From NCBI RefSeq assembly GCF_000739815.1, contig NZ_BBJJ01000025.1, positions 49,476-113,475 on the forward strand: a stretch of DNA of 64,000 nt. The letters run 5' to 3'. The first letter of the stretch is position 1, and each line of letters begins with the position of its first letter. Of the stretch, positions 18,266-27,752 are shown in pieces. The position numbers and the translations under genes were made by a program. A model generated the notes under the pieces. It searched no databases. It was not told the DNA's origin and was given only the letters and a program-made list of their open reading frames with translations. This stretch comes from Paraburkholderia mimosarum LMG 23256 = NBRC 106338 (GTDB taxonomy: Bacteria > Pseudomonadota > Gammaproteobacteria > Burkholderiales > Burkholderiaceae).

Positions 18266-19930
18266 TCACGGCAACGTGATCGTGCGCGTGAATTCGCCTG
18301 TCACGTTCGCACTCGTCGCAACACCGAAGACCGGGTGTACCGTCTTGGCGCCGCTAGCGGCCAGGCCCATGTAGTCGCCGAGGAAATGACCCTCCGCAAA
18401 GGGAGCGTCAAGGATGTTGAACGAAGCATCGGTCAGCTTGCGTTCGTTACCCCAATTGGCGGCGTTCTTGCACGCCGTGGCGGTCGAGCAGAAGACCGCG
18501 AAATAGTCGGTGCCCTCGAATCCGGCAGGTGTGTTCGTGTCGTTACGGAAATCGTAGTAGGTCACCACGATCGTACTGCCGTCGCCCGACGCTACCACCG
18601 CTGGAATGAAAGCCTGCTGCCGGCAGGGGTTCGTCCCGTTCGGCGGCGTCTGGTTGATCATGACGGGTGTCGACCAGCTAGCCCCGCCGTCATCCGATTC
18701 GCTGAAGACGATCCCTTCAATCGGAATCGAGCCCGTGGGTGTGGTGCAAGTCGCGGATGAAAAGCGATCGTCCTGCCAGGTGAGGTAGATCGCCCCCGAA
18801 ACGGGGTTCACCGCGGCACTGTAGAGAATGGCGGCATCGCGTACCGGCTTGCCGCTGTCAGGCGTGACCACGCCGTTTCCGGCCTCGTAGATATCGTTGG
18901 TGAATGTCGGCGCCGACCAGTGGCCGCCTTTATCCACGGACTTGATATAGCCAATGCTCAAACCCGTGGCCGGCGTGACATTGATCGCCGTGAAGAAGTC
19001 GAGCAGGGTTCCATCGGGCAACACGCGCACCATGTTGTCGATGGTCTGTGCGTTCGTGCCCGGCTGGTAGATCGGCGCGGCCGTGCTCCATGTCACACCG
19101 TTGTCGGTGGACCGCGAGAAGAAGCTCGGGCCGGTGTAATTGAACTTGAAGACGGGCGCGCCGCCCGCGGCGGACGCTGCAGCGTTGCGCAATTGCTGCG
19201 CGATCAGGACGCCATCGTTTTGCGCGAGCAACTGGGCGCCTTCCTTCGTTTGCGGGAAAACACTCAACTGATCCCAAACCGCATAGACGTACTTGTTCGC
19301 AGTCGGATCCGCAGTGAGCGAATTCTTGTCGTTGAGCACGTGCGGCGAGTTGCTGCGGATCAGCGCAACGGGAGGCTGCCACGTTGCGCCGTGGTCGGCG
19401 GAACGGCTGACCAGCATGCCGCTATTTCGCGCACCGAACGGCGTCGTCGGCTTTGCGGGATCCAGTACCAGCGAGAAGAAAAAGGCCGTTCCGTCCTGCG
19501 CAAAGTCTACCCAGGGATCGGAAGCGCGCCGGAACTTACCGCCGGTACAGTCGGTCACCCCGGACGGAATCGTATTGGTCCACGTGCTCCCTCCATTGGT
19601 GGAGACGACGCCGACGAGTCCGCGCGAACCGCCGTTGCTCCAGCGGTCCTGCTGGTGGCCGGCGAGCAGGCGAGACGGGTCGGTCGGATCGACCGCGACC
19701 CAGGGCTCGATCGAGGTGGCGGGAAAGAGGACGCTGCCGAATGCCGATTCCTGCGCGTGCACCTGGTCGGCGGTGCAGCCGCTAAACGGGTCGCCCCCGG
19801 CGACCTGCACGAGCGATCCCAGCGTTTGCGCTTGCGCGCCTGGGCCGATCAGGCATGCGAGCGCGATGACGCCGCCCCCCGCAATGCCCTGACAAACGAA
19901 CCGGGATAGGCAACTGCAATGGATTTTCAT
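18266..19930 (-). CDS. Secreted BNR/Asp-box repeat protein (sialidase-fold beta-propeller)
   Basis: 554 residues with a signal peptide whose core is ALACLIGPGAQAQ. At least five Asp-box motifs (S-x-D/N-x-G-x-T/S-W) are visible: STNGGSTW, SADHGATW, STDNGVTW, SVDKGGHW and SDDGGASW, each at a blade turn of a six-bladed propeller. PWVAVDPTDPSRLLAGHQQDR is typical of exo-alpha-sialidase-like proteins without an assigned substrate. No clear arginine triad could be assigned by eye, so hydrolase activity is unproven; a binding role is equally possible. It is flanked by DUF2784 and cspA with no operon partner. Confidence 0.8.
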   Translation of the reverse strand: MKIHCSCLSRFVCQGIAGGGVIALACLIGPGAQAQTLGSLVQVAGGDPFSGCTADQVHAQESAFGSVLFPATSIEPWVAVDPTDPSRLLAGHQQDRWSNGGSRGLVGVVSTNGGSTWTNTIPSGVTDCTGGKFRRASDPWVDFAQDGTAFFFSLVLDPAKPTTPFGARNSGMLVSRSADHGATWQPPVALIRSNSPHVLNDKNSLTADPTANKYVYAVWDQLSVFPQTKEGAQLLAQNDGVLIAQQLRNAAASAAGGAPVFKFNYTGPSFFSRSTDNGVTWSTAAPIYQPGTNAQTIDNMVRVLPDGTLLDFFTAINVTPATGLSIGYIKSVDKGGHWSAPTFTNDIYEAGNGVVTPDSGKPVRDAAILYSAAVNPVSGAIYLTWQDDRFSSATCTTPTGSIPIEGIVFSESDDGGASWSTPVMINQTPPNGTNPCRQQAFIPAVVASGDGSTIVVTYYDFRNDTNTPAGFEGTDYFAVFCSTATACKNAANWGNERKLTDASFNILDAPFAEGHFLGDYMGLAASGAKTVHPVFGVATSANVTGEFTRTITLP

Positions 19931-20455
19931 TCGGAGCCTCGCGAAAAAGGTATGCAGATGGCCGCCTGTCGATTACCGGCGCCGTGGTGTCTGCACCGTC
20001 AACTCCTGAGGGAAGCGAAAACGACCTGACGCAGCAAAAACCGAACCTGGTTCGTTCGCCTGGACAGATAGCGGTGCATCGACCCAAACACACTAGTTCG
20101 TGGTCGCCCCAATCGTGTGAAAAATTCATCGCGTATGCCGCTTTGACGCGCCGCGTCCCCGATTCTATTGAACTGGTATGAGGAATGCAGGGCGAACGCA
20201 GAAGCATGTATGCGCTTGCAGAAACAGCGGTGATAGCTGCGCCTTGGCCCAACCGGCTCAGTCTCGGGCTTTCAAAGACGTCAGTCTTCTATTTGGAATG
20301 CTTATTTATCAGGCCGCGCAAGGGCGACGAAGGCGGGGATTCAAGCGAAGGAGAACGGAGCGCGAGAACGCGCGCACGGAACGCGTGGCAATCAACCGCC
20401 ACGGTTTGAAGCAGAGGTTCGCGCCGCCCACATGGGCAGGCGCGATGCTTACGCT
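19931..20455. other. Intergenic region between the BNR protein gene and cspA
   Basis: 525 bases without a supported gene. The left part should hold the promoter of the minus-strand BNR gene. Short open frames exist (for example 20185-20409) but have no ribosome site or recognisable product. At the right end lies the hairpin listed separately at 20420-20444. Confidence 0.5.
20420..20444 (-). terminator. Hairpin just downstream of cspA
   Basis: The arms CGCGCC-GCCCA and TGGGC-A-GGCGCG pair over 11 bp with one bulge and a 2-base loop, 12 bases after the cspA stop on the minus strand. There is no U-tract, so it may be a 3' stabilising hairpin rather than a full intrinsic terminator. Confidence 0.45.
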
Positions 20456-20659
20456 TTACAGCGGCGTAATGCTCGAGGCTTGGAGCCCCTTCGGACCACG
20501 CTTGGTCTCGTAGCTGACCTTCTGGCCCTCGGCAAGCGTCTTGAAACCCGTTCCGCGCACTTCGGAGAAGTGAGCGAAGAGGTCGTCGCCGCCCTTGTCC
20601 GGGGTGATGAAGCCAAAGCCCTTGCTGTCGTTAAACCATTTAACGGTACCGGTTTCCAC
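20456..20659 (-). CDS. cspA: Cold-shock protein (CspA family)
   Basis: 67 residues starting METGTVKWFNDSKGFGFITP from a GTG at 20659, with AAGGA 7 bases upstream. The RNA-binding motifs are RNP1 KGFGFI (residues 13-18) and RNP2 DDLFAHFSEV. The five-stranded OB fold binds single-stranded RNA and DNA and melts secondary structure. The preceding ~230 bases on the minus strand hold no gene; the first ~40 before the start are AT-rich (TTTTTATTTG and AAATTAAGG tracts), compatible with the long structured leaders of cold-shock genes. Whether it is cold-inducible cannot be told from sequence. Confidence 0.95.
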   Translation of the reverse strand: METGTVKWFNDSKGFGFITPDKGGDDLFAHFSEVRGTGFKTLAEGQKVSYETKRGPKGLQASSITPL

Positions 20660-20904
20660 TAGAAAATCCTTAATTTGACAAATAAAAACACGCGCGCCCT
20701 GACGAGCGGCGAATAAAAAATCGAGCGGGAGAAGTCAACGAGAGCCGCGAGTCGCGGCAAATGATGAGCAGACACACCTGGAAGATTCGAACGGTGAAGG
20801 TACGCGGTATCGGTGGCCACGTCAAGGAATTTTCTGCGGCCCGCCCGAGAAGGCGCGCCCGCCCCGCCACATCGCAGCATCCGAGGTCATAACGCCTTCC
20901 AAAA

Positions 20905-20934
20905 AGAGGGCCGCCGCTCTCGCATGGAGAGCGG
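20905..20934 (-). terminator. Intrinsic terminator of the TIGR03118 protein gene
   Basis: CCGCTCTC and GAGAGCGG (20914-20921 and 20927-20934) form a perfect 8-bp stem with a 5-base loop, about 23 bases after the stop codon on the minus strand. A TTTTT run follows a few bases beyond the stem in that direction. Confidence 0.65.
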
Positions 20935-20957
20935 TCGCTTCCGATGCGCGTTCAGCA

Positions 20958-22139
20958 CTACATGCCCATGCCCGTTCCTCCTCCGATGCCTGCGCCCGTG
21001 TTCGAACCGGTGTTCGTCCCCGGAATCGGAGTTGTATTCAGGTCGATCCGCCCATACACCCCATCGGCTTCGTCATTCGGCCCCGCCGCGAAGAACAGCG
21101 TATTGGAAGGCTGATTGCTGAGGTCGTTGCCGAACGCGATGCCCCACACGCCGTGTTCGACCAGCGGACTTCCGTTCGACGCGCTGAGTGGTCCCATCGA
21201 CTGCCCGCTCGATGCGTTGAACGCGTTGATCGTCCCGTCGCCGAAATTGCCGATCAGTATCGCGCCGCTCATCGAGCCGAAGTTCCCGGGCGCTTGCGCG
21301 ACGCCCCATGGCGCGTTTAGCGGACCGCCCGTCGCGAACCGTTGCTTCAGGTTGCCGGCCGTGTCGTACATGTCGACCATGCCGAGTCCCGTGCCCGCAA
21401 CGTCGTCGTGCTTCGCGGCGTCTTGCATCGCGTAAGTGACGAACAGGTTTGCACCGATCGCCTGGATGCCGAACGGTGCGAACCCGGCCGGAATCGCCGG
21501 GTCCGAGAACCCACCGGGCATTGCGACCTTTGCGAAAGCGGTGTTGAAGACGTCGATCTTGTTGTTATGAAAGTCGGTCGCGTAGAGGAAGTTGCTGTTG
21601 TTCATCGCGGCGAGCGCGAGGCCCTTGTACACGGCCCCCCCCGTCCCGTCGTCGTACATGACGAATGCGCTGGTCGGCGCGACGGCGGGCGCCCACGCCG
21701 TAATGGTGCCGCCCTCGCCCGCGAAAATGAACGCCGCGGCCCCTGACTTGCCGTTTTCCGTGACGGTGAAGCTTTGTGTGCCGTTGAAAACGATGCCCGT
21801 GGGCGATGCCGAGCCGTTCTTTCCCGCCGGTATCGTCACGATCAGCGATTGCGGCACGCCGTTGCCGTCATAGAGCGTCGCGACATTGGTGCCGTTGTCG
21901 GCCACCCAGGCGAACCCTTTCGGATTGAAGGCGACGCCCCAAGGGTTCTTCAGATTGACGTCGGTATGCGCGGCGGGCACCGCGCCGTCGGACACGAGGG
22001 CCGTCGCGGTGAACGACGACAACTGGATAGGCGGGCTCGTGCTGCTGGAACTGGAGCCAGACCCGCCACCGCATGACACGAGCGTCGCGATGGCCGCGCC
22101 GCATGCTACGACACCGAATACGTCGAATAGTGACTTCAT
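20958..22139 (-). CDS. TIGR03118 family lipoprotein (beta-propeller)
   Basis: 393 residues from the ATG at 22139 behind AAGGAG. The signal ends in a lipobox (ATLVSC, then GGGSGSSSSS), so the mature protein is lipid-anchored with a serine-rich linker. Repeats such as NPWGVAFNPKGFAWVADNGT, APFGIQAIGANLFVTYA and APWGVAQAPGNFG are blades of an NHL/YVTN-like propeller and match the TIGR03118 pattern. The C-terminus is glycine-rich (TGAGIGGGTGMGM). The function of the family is unknown; a surface or periplasmic location is inferred from the lipobox. Confidence 0.82.
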   Translation of the reverse strand: MKSLFDVFGVVACGAAIATLVSCGGGSGSSSSSTSPPIQLSSFTATALVSDGAVPAAHTDVNLKNPWGVAFNPKGFAWVADNGTNVATLYDGNGVPQSLIVTIPAGKNGSASPTGIVFNGTQSFTVTENGKSGAAAFIFAGEGGTITAWAPAVAPTSAFVMYDDGTGGAVYKGLALAAMNNSNFLYATDFHNNKIDVFNTAFAKVAMPGGFSDPAIPAGFAPFGIQAIGANLFVTYAMQDAAKHDDVAGTGLGMVDMYDTAGNLKQRFATGGPLNAPWGVAQAPGNFGSMSGAILIGNFGDGTINAFNASSGQSMGPLSASNGSPLVEHGVWGIAFGNDLSNQPSNTLFFAAGPNDEADGVYGRIDLNTTPIPGTNTGSNTGAGIGGGTGMGM

Positions 22140-22368
22140 GACCGCACTCCTTCTGCCCAAAGGACCTTACGGTCAATGAACGAGAAGGACGCGACGATTA
22201 TTCCTGCGGCCAGCAGCTTGTTTCGCGACGTAATGGCGTGCGATCGCCATCGCTGAACCGGCTAGCCAGGCGCGAATGACGGGTAACGAAAACTGCATCC
22301 AGCCTATTCCAACCGGCGGGAGAGACAGTGTATGCGCGCAACGTGCCGTCCTCCGGCGCGACCGGCGT

Positions 22369-23286
22369 CTACGGCCTTTTCGCCGTCAGGTAAGCAATGC
22401 GCTCGGCGCCGAACTGTTGTCCGCTTTCGAAAATCGCCCGCATTCGCACTTCCAGGTACGTGCGCTCTTCGCGGGTGAAATTCTCCTCGAGGACTTCTTT
22501 CAGGGTGGGCGCCAAAGGGTGGGGCGAGGTGAGAAGAAACGTTTCCCAGGGGAGGCTGTCCTCCGTTCGCACATCGATATGCAATTCCAGATGAATATCC
22601 GTGAATCCTGCGTCGATGGCAAAGCGAACAAGGTCGCGCTCGCCGTAGTTCGTGATGGGCAGCGCGCGCACCTTCTCCTCCGTATCGGGGTACTGTGCCG
22701 CCCGGCACCGCAGCAGGAGAGGGAAAAACGGATCGTCGGTGTTGAACGCACGCTGATCGACCAGTCGCTTGAGCATGCAGACCTCGAGCGCTTCGTCACG
22801 CAGGATCGGCTCCGCGATGGCCAGGCGGCCACCCGGCTTGAGGATGCGGTACAGCTCGCGCATTGCAGCGGGCTTGTCTTCCACATACGCCAGAACCGCG
22901 CGCATCGTCGCCGCATCGACTGCCTCATCGGCAATGCCTTGCAGATTCTCGGCAGAGCCGTGTACGAATGCGCACTGCCCGTTCACCCCGAGCGTTCGGG
23001 CAGTCGCTTCCGCGTGCCGCAGCAAGGGGCGCGAAATATCTGTCATGACCACCCGGATCGCAGCACCAGCCCGCTCGATTGCCCGAAAGCCGACCAGACC
23101 GTCACCCGTACCGATGTCGGCCAACACTATGTCGGAACGAAGGCTAACGGAATCCAGCAAGCGGTCAGCGTACTTCGTGATCTCGGCACGGACGGTATGC
23201 TCATGGGCGCGATCTTCGCCGTGGCGCTGCCCGAGAATCCATGCGGACCAGTTGTCATGAGTGACATCGTTCGTGAGCGGCGACAA
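22369..23286 (-). CDS. Class I SAM-dependent methyltransferase
   Basis: About 305 residues if translation starts at the TTG at 23286, which has GGAAAG upstream; the frame stays open to an ATG at 23370 with a less protein-like N-terminus. Motif I is VLADIGTGDGLVGF, the acidic end of strand 2 is VVMTDIS, and LYRILKPGGRLAIAEPI is the motif before strand 5. The DNWSAWILGQRHG start is shared by a family of small-molecule methyltransferases. The C-terminal third (FTDIHLELHIDVRTED) may bind the acceptor, which is unknown. The neighbouring genes give no pathway. Confidence 0.85.
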   Translation of the reverse strand: MSPLTNDVTHDNWSAWILGQRHGEDRAHEHTVRAEITKYADRLLDSVSLRSDIVLADIGTGDGLVGFRAIERAGAAIRVVMTDISRPLLRHAEATARTLGVNGQCAFVHGSAENLQGIADEAVDAATMRAVLAYVEDKPAAMRELYRILKPGGRLAIAEPILRDEALEVCMLKRLVDQRAFNTDDPFFPLLLRCRAAQYPDTEEKVRALPITNYGERDLVRFAIDAGFTDIHLELHIDVRTEDSLPWETFLLTSPHPLAPTLKEVLEENFTREERTYLEVRMRAIFESGQQFGAERIAYLTAKRP

Positions 23287-23469
23287 AGTAACTTTCCAGG
23301 AGGCGTGAGCGATCCGCGCGATGGTAGCCTGGTATGCTGACGAACACCTTAACCGAGCTTTGCGAGGCATAGGATTGTCCGCCTTTAACCTGAATGAAAG
23401 TCGCTTTCATCCCGGAAAACTGCGCCAACGATCTTGTGCATCGGACGGTGGCCGCCAGGGCTTCTACCC

Positions 23470-23829
23470 CTAACTCACGCAAATACCTGGCACTGCGACC
23501 TTTTGAAAGAGATGCGGCGAAGCGACGGCCGAGGAAGGATAAGCCGCGAGGCTCGATCTGAATTCCGGATGAGAAAACACCTCACGAAAGTGTGCGGTGG
23601 ATTCCCAGACAGCGTAATTCATGTACGTTGGCTTTTCTCCGAGTGCGCGATGAAGCTGAGTCGAAATAAACCCGGCTTGTTGCTTCATGAACGCTGCATC
23701 GTCCTGCCAGACCTTGAGGAATATCGGCTCATCGGCGGGATCGAGTGTGAAGACGTTCACGAGCACAACAGGAGCGGCCTCGGTCGCCAGTTGACGGTCG
23801 ATCGCAAAGGAAGGGTCAAGCGGTCGCAA
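23470..23829 (-). CDS. Antibiotic biosynthesis monooxygenase (ABM) domain protein
   Basis: 119 residues from a TTG at 23829; no ATG lies near and the ribosome site is poor, so the start is uncertain. PVVLVNVFTLDPADEPIFLK is the first strand and helix of the dimeric ferredoxin-like ABM fold, followed by MKQQAGFISTQLHRAL and YAVWESTAHFREVF. Members oxidise aromatic or polyketide substrates without cofactor or degrade haem; no specific active-site residues decide here. Confidence 0.75.
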   Translation of the reverse strand: MRPLDPSFAIDRQLATEAAPVVLVNVFTLDPADEPIFLKVWQDDAAFMKQQAGFISTQLHRALGEKPTYMNYAVWESTAHFREVFSHPEFRSSLAAYPSSAVASPHLFQKVAVPGICVS

Positions 23830-24228
23830 CTTCCGATGGGTTGACTGTCAACGAGATCAAGGCCGCGCATCGGGTCATCATGAAATTGCAGAAGAATCTG
23901 GACGCATGACCGAAGCCGATGACCTCGATTGAGCGCTCCATCATCGTTCCCTCGCGGGCCGCTGCGGCATGCAATGCGGCGGAAATACGTGATCGAGTCC
24001 TCTGCCACGCCGCAATCACAGGTCGACAAGGCGCGCCGGTCGCTCGACAATGCTTTGCGAAAGACGGCCGTATGCGCTGGTTTCCAAACGTCTTTTTCTA
24101 TGCGGCGTAGCGCGCGACTCCCGCCAGCGGATTTTTTTGACTTCGTGTCCGTCGGCATGCGGCCCGTGCGTCATTGTGATGGCGGCCCGTTGCAATTCAT
24201 CCGCCTCAACCCCATGACGGAGGCTCAA
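23830..24228. other. Divergent intergenic region between ABM and YciI genes
   Basis: About 400 bases with no supported gene. It should contain promoters of the minus-strand ABM gene and the plus-strand yciI-sigma factor pair. Open frames on both strands cross it but lack ribosome sites and recognisable protein features. Confidence 0.5.
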
Positions 24229-24600
24229 ATGGAATACCTGTTGATGATCTATTCGGAAGAAAACCGCTGGAGCCAGATGACTGACAGCGAGCGGCAGCAA
24301 GGCGTTGCCGCCTATCATGCATACACCGAATCGTTGCAGAAGGCGGGCGCGCTGGTGGGCGCAAACCGGCTGCAGAACACGAACACGGCCACGACCGTAC
24401 GGCTCGTCGACGGCAAGCCGCAGGTGCTCGACGGGCCGTACTCCGATTCGAAGGAGCAGCTCGCCGGTTACTACCTGATCGACGTGCCCAACCTCGATGC
24501 GGCAATGGCGTGGGCGTCGCGTTGTCCCGGCGCGGCGCACGGCATCATGGAGGTGCGCCCGGTCTGGACCGCACCCTACGATGCGCCATCGGGTGCATGA
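24229..24600 (+). CDS. YciI/DGPF-domain protein
   Basis: 123 residues; ACGGAGG precedes the ATG at 24229. MEYLLMIYSEENRW and VLDGPYSDSKEQLAGYYLID are the YCII-related (DGPF) signature, including the acidic D-G-P-F/Y motif. The fold is a small dimeric ferredoxin-like barrel. In many actinobacteria and Burkholderiales such genes stand before an unusual ECF sigma factor, as here: the stop overlaps the start of the sigma factor gene by ATGA, so the two are translationally coupled. It is presumed to assist or sense for that sigma factor; no direct evidence. Confidence 0.88.
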   Translation: MEYLLMIYSEENRWSQMTDSERQQGVAAYHAYTESLQKAGALVGANRLQNTNTATTVRLVDGKPQVLDGPYSDSKEQLAGYYLIDVPNLDAAMAWASRCPGAAHGIMEVRPVWTAPYDAPSGA

Positions 24601-25895
24601 GCCAGTCCGGCGGCGGCCGTCACGCTGACGCCGCCGCGCATTCGATAGCCGAAGCGGTCGCTCGCCGCAGCTACGGCAAGCTCGTCGCGCTGCTCGCCAT
24701 GCGCACGCGCGACGTCGCCGCGGCCGAGGACGCACTCGCCGAAGCGTTCGCGGCCGCGCTCGCAACGTGGCCGCAGCACGGCTGCCCGGCCAGCCCCGAA
24801 GCGTGGCTGATGACGGTTGCGCGCCGTCGGGCGATCGATGGCGCGCGTCATCGCCAGGTCGGCGACGCGGTGGCGAACCAGCTCGCGATCCTCGCCGACG
24901 AAATCGACGAGTGCGAGCCCGGCGCGTTGCCCGACCGGCGGCTCGCGCTGCTGTTCGCGTGCACGCACCCCGCGCTCGAAGCCGCGATTCGCACGCCGCT
25001 GATGCTGCAAGTGGTGCTGGGACTCGAGGCGAAGACGATTGCATCCGCGTTCCTGATGTCGCCCGCCGCGATGGGCAAACGCCTCGTGCGGGCAAAGACC
25101 AAGATCCGCGAAGCAGGCATTCCGTTCAGCGTGCCCGAGCGCGAGGAGCTGCCCGGCCGCCTGGCTGCGGTGCTCGAAGCCGTCTATGCGGCCTACGCCG
25201 AAGGCTGGACCGACCCGGTCGGCGGCGACACCGAGCGGCGCGACCTCACCGACGAGGCGCTGTATCTCGCACAGCTGCTCGTCGAGTTGCTTCCCGATGA
25301 ACCCGAGACGCTGGGCCTGCTCGCGCTGATGCTGTTTGCGCAGGCGCGGCGCGGTGCGCGACGCGATGCGGCCGGCGATTACGTGCCGCTCTCGGCTCAG
25401 GATCCGGCTACATGGAACGCGCCGATGATCGACGCAGCCGACGCCCTGCTCCGGCGCGCGAACGCGCTCAACGCGATCGGGCGCTTTCAGCTCGAGGCCG
25501 CGCTGCAGTCTGCGCACGTGCATCGCTGCTTGACGCGCCGCCCGAATTGGCACGAGATCGTGCAGCTCTACGATGGGCTGCTCGCCATTGCAGCATCGCC
25601 GGTGGTTGCGGTGAACCGCGCGCTGGCACTGGCGGAACGCGACGGCCCGCAGGCGGCGCTCGACGCGCTCGCGCCTTATGCGGACGATCCGCGGCTCGCC
25701 GACTACCAGCCCTACTGGGCCGCGCGCGCCGATCTGCTCGCGCGTACCGGCGCAACGGCCGACGCGCTCGGCGCATACGATCTCGCAATCGGCCTCGAAC
25801 GGGACCCGGCCGTACGCCGGTTCCTGCAGCGCAGGCGTATGGCGCTTTCATCGGCGAGCGTGCACGGCCTCGATGGACGGCAAGACCATGAATGA
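24597..25895 (+). CDS. ECF sigma factor of the YciI-linked type with long C-terminal (DUF6596/TPR-like) domain
   Basis: 432 residues. Region 2 is degenerate but present (EDALAEAFAAALATWP, then WLMTVARRRAIDGARHRQ) and region 4 is LMLQVVLGLEAKTIASAFLM with MGKRLVRAKTKIREAGI. Beyond residue 190 a long helical domain (YAEGWTDPVGGDTERRDLTD, LLALMLFAQARRGARRDA, VVAVNRALALAERDGPQAAL) replaces an anti-sigma partner. These proteins direct RNA polymerase to a small regulon and usually lack a cognate anti-sigma. The ATG overlaps the yciI stop. The target promoter is unknown. Confidence 0.9.
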   Translation: MSQSGGGRHADAAAHSIAEAVARRSYGKLVALLAMRTRDVAAAEDALAEAFAAALATWPQHGCPASPEAWLMTVARRRAIDGARHRQVGDAVANQLAILADEIDECEPGALPDRRLALLFACTHPALEAAIRTPLMLQVVLGLEAKTIASAFLMSPAAMGKRLVRAKTKIREAGIPFSVPEREELPGRLAAVLEAVYAAYAEGWTDPVGGDTERRDLTDEALYLAQLLVELLPDEPETLGLLALMLFAQARRGARRDAAGDYVPLSAQDPATWNAPMIDAADALLRRANALNAIGRFQLEAALQSAHVHRCLTRRPNWHEIVQLYDGLLAIAASPVVAVNRALALAERDGPQAALDALAPYADDPRLADYQPYWAARADLLARTGATADALGAYDLAIGLERDPAVRRFLQRRRMALSSASVHGLDGRQDHE

Positions 25896-26045
25896 TGATG
25901 CGGCGTCGAGCACGTCGCCATGCCCCAACTTTTTGCACCATATTTACGCGCTTGTCTCTACGCTATACGAAGGCGATCCCTGGATCGATCTTCGTGCTTC
26001 CGTGCTCATGCGGTAACGCTGAGCCTCTTCGTGACGAGAGCGAGC

Positions 26046-26462
26046 GTGCTGAAAATCCTCATACCCATCTTCGACCCCCACGGCGCGGAAAAAGCCGCGC
26101 GCCATAGCGCGTTCCTCTTCGCCCGGCGCTGCGTGGCCGAAGTCGAAATCGTGGAGGTCCTGGAAGACGTCACCATCGAACGCACCAGCGCGTTCTGGTC
26201 GCAGGACGAACTACGCGAACAAAGCCAGCGCCACCTGAGCCGCGCGCTCAGTGAAACCTGCGCGATTCTCGACGATGCCGGGGTGCCCTATACCTCGAGC
26301 TACATGTGCGGGCCCTTCGTGCGAAGCGTGTCCCGTCGCGTCGAAAGCGGACATGCCGACATCGTCGTCGTCGATGCCAGCCATCTCGGCATGCTGCGCA
26401 AACTGGGCATGCTCTTGAAGCTTTGGCGGCTGCGCGCGACACCGGTTACGCTGCTGCATTGA
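26046..26462 (+). CDS. Universal stress protein (UspA) domain protein
   Basis: 138 residues from a GTG at 26046; the start is weakly supported (GACGAGAGCG upstream). LKILIPIFDPHGAEKAARHS is the first strand and helix, VEIVEVLED the second strand, and VSRRVESGHADIVVVDASHL the conserved fourth strand region. The ATP-binding G-x2-G-x9-G-S/T motif is not clearly present (LGMLRKLGMLLKLWRLRATP), so it may belong to the non-ATP-binding UspA class. It stands alone between the sigma factor gene and a convergent VOC gene. Confidence 0.75.
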   Translation: MLKILIPIFDPHGAEKAARHSAFLFARRCVAEVEIVEVLEDVTIERTSAFWSQDELREQSQRHLSRALSETCAILDDAGVPYTSSYMCGPFVRSVSRRVESGHADIVVVDASHLGMLRKLGMLLKLWRLRATPVTLLH

Positions 26463-26518
26463 GGCGCCGGTGCGCTCCACCTGCGCGCGCCCCACTTGAG
26501 AGATGCGCCGACCAACGT

Positions 26519-27394
26519 CTAGAACGCGCCGCTGCGCATATCCCCGCCCTTGCGGTAATTTCGGTTGCTTTGCTCGGGATCGCGGTTCACCAGAGGTCGC
26601 GCATAGAGCGGATGACGCAGGCTCCGCACCTCGTGTTCGAGCTTGAAGCACTGCCCTCCGGTGACGGGATCCACGATGTCGGCGAAGCGGTATTGATGAG
26701 GCTCCTCGCCGTATGTCAGCCCGCGTTGCGCGAGCCAGGCGTAGGGTTTGGAGAAATTCGCGACGTACACCTGAATATGGTGTCCGTCGTACTCCGGGAT
26801 CGCCGCGCGCGTTTCAGCAAAGACGAGTTGCTGACGCGTTCCCACGGCGACTACCGCTTGCTGCAAACCGTAGCTGTCCCGAACGTCGGCGGGCGCATCG
26901 AAGACCTCGCGGTAAAAGGCGGCAATCGATTCCGCGCTGCCGGCCGGCACATCGAGCTGCACATAGGCGATGCCGAGATCGATGTCAGACCACGGCGCTT
27001 GCCCCTGAAAAGCATCCCGATCGAGGCAGTCGTAACGGTTGCCCCACGGACACGTCACCTCCACACGATCGTCGCGCTCCACCCATCCGAACGCGGTTCC
27101 GTCGAGCACCGGCTGAACTCTGTGCAACCGTGCGACGAGCGCCTCGCGCGGCCCCACGACCAGCCCGACGTGCCCGCGCAAGCGCTGGGCTTCGCCTTGT
27201 GGCAGGTGGATCTGCGAACGGCCAATGTTGATCCACATATTGGTCACGCCCGTCATCACAAAGGGATCGCGCGTGAGTCCGAGCCCGCTGACGTAGAACG
27301 CCGTCGCGAGACGCTGGTCCGGTATCGTGAGGTTGATGTGCTCGAGCAGCACGAGGTTGCCCGTGTCCTCGAGTGTGTACGCTGAACGTTTCAT
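26519..27394 (-). CDS. VOC-superfamily (glyoxalase/dioxygenase-fold) protein, two modules
   Basis: 291 residues from the ATG at 27394, with GAAGGCGAAAAG upstream. The first module begins NLVLLEHINLTIPDQRLATA and contains the metal-ligand-position histidine EHINL and GHVGLVVG; the second begins LGIAYVQLDVPAGSAESIAA and includes YDGHHIQVYVANF with histidines at the expected positions. The paired beta-alpha-beta-beta-beta modules form the metal site of extradiol dioxygenases or glyoxalases. No substrate can be assigned. The C-terminus PEQSNRNYRKGGDMRSGAF is an extension. Confidence 0.78.
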   Translation of the reverse strand: MKRSAYTLEDTGNLVLLEHINLTIPDQRLATAFYVSGLGLTRDPFVMTGVTNMWINIGRSQIHLPQGEAQRLRGHVGLVVGPREALVARLHRVQPVLDGTAFGWVERDDRVEVTCPWGNRYDCLDRDAFQGQAPWSDIDLGIAYVQLDVPAGSAESIAAFYREVFDAPADVRDSYGLQQAVVAVGTRQQLVFAETRAAIPEYDGHHIQVYVANFSKPYAWLAQRGLTYGEEPHQYRFADIVDPVTGGQCFKLEHEVRSLRHPLYARPLVNRDPEQSNRNYRKGGDMRSGAF

Positions 27395-27752
27395 CTTTTC
27401 GCCTTCGGAGAAGGCATCGCGTCGGGAGACGCCATGGTAACGAAAGCGCACGACCGATGTCGGCTAGCCCAAGCCGCGATGACTCCGGCACCGTTCAAAA
27501 ATGTGCGGCGTCCCGCACAATTTCGTTTTTGTCCACTCGACCATGGGATTTGATTCCCGCTATTATCGCGCGTAGTGCATCACGTCTTTTCGCCGGCGCT
27601 GGCCACTCGGCGCAGGCATCCTGATTCATCAGTTTTTTTTCGAAGCATGCAGCACATGCCTGCATGAGCGGCGCTTTACGCGCCGGCGCCTGAATCCTCT
27701 GATCCCCGCTGGACTGCCGGGCAACGGTCACCGGCGACAGGAGAGACGTGGC
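27395..27752. other. Divergent intergenic region between VOC and glycosyltransferase-like genes
   Basis: About 360 bases without a gene that I can support. It must contain the promoters of both divergent genes; AGGAGAGACG just before 27753 is the ribosome site of the right-hand gene. No repeat or hairpin stands out. Confidence 0.5.

Noticed and set aside
20185..20409. Small gene upstream of cspA
   Set aside because: No ribosome site, no conserved content, and a composition similar to surrounding non-coding DNA.
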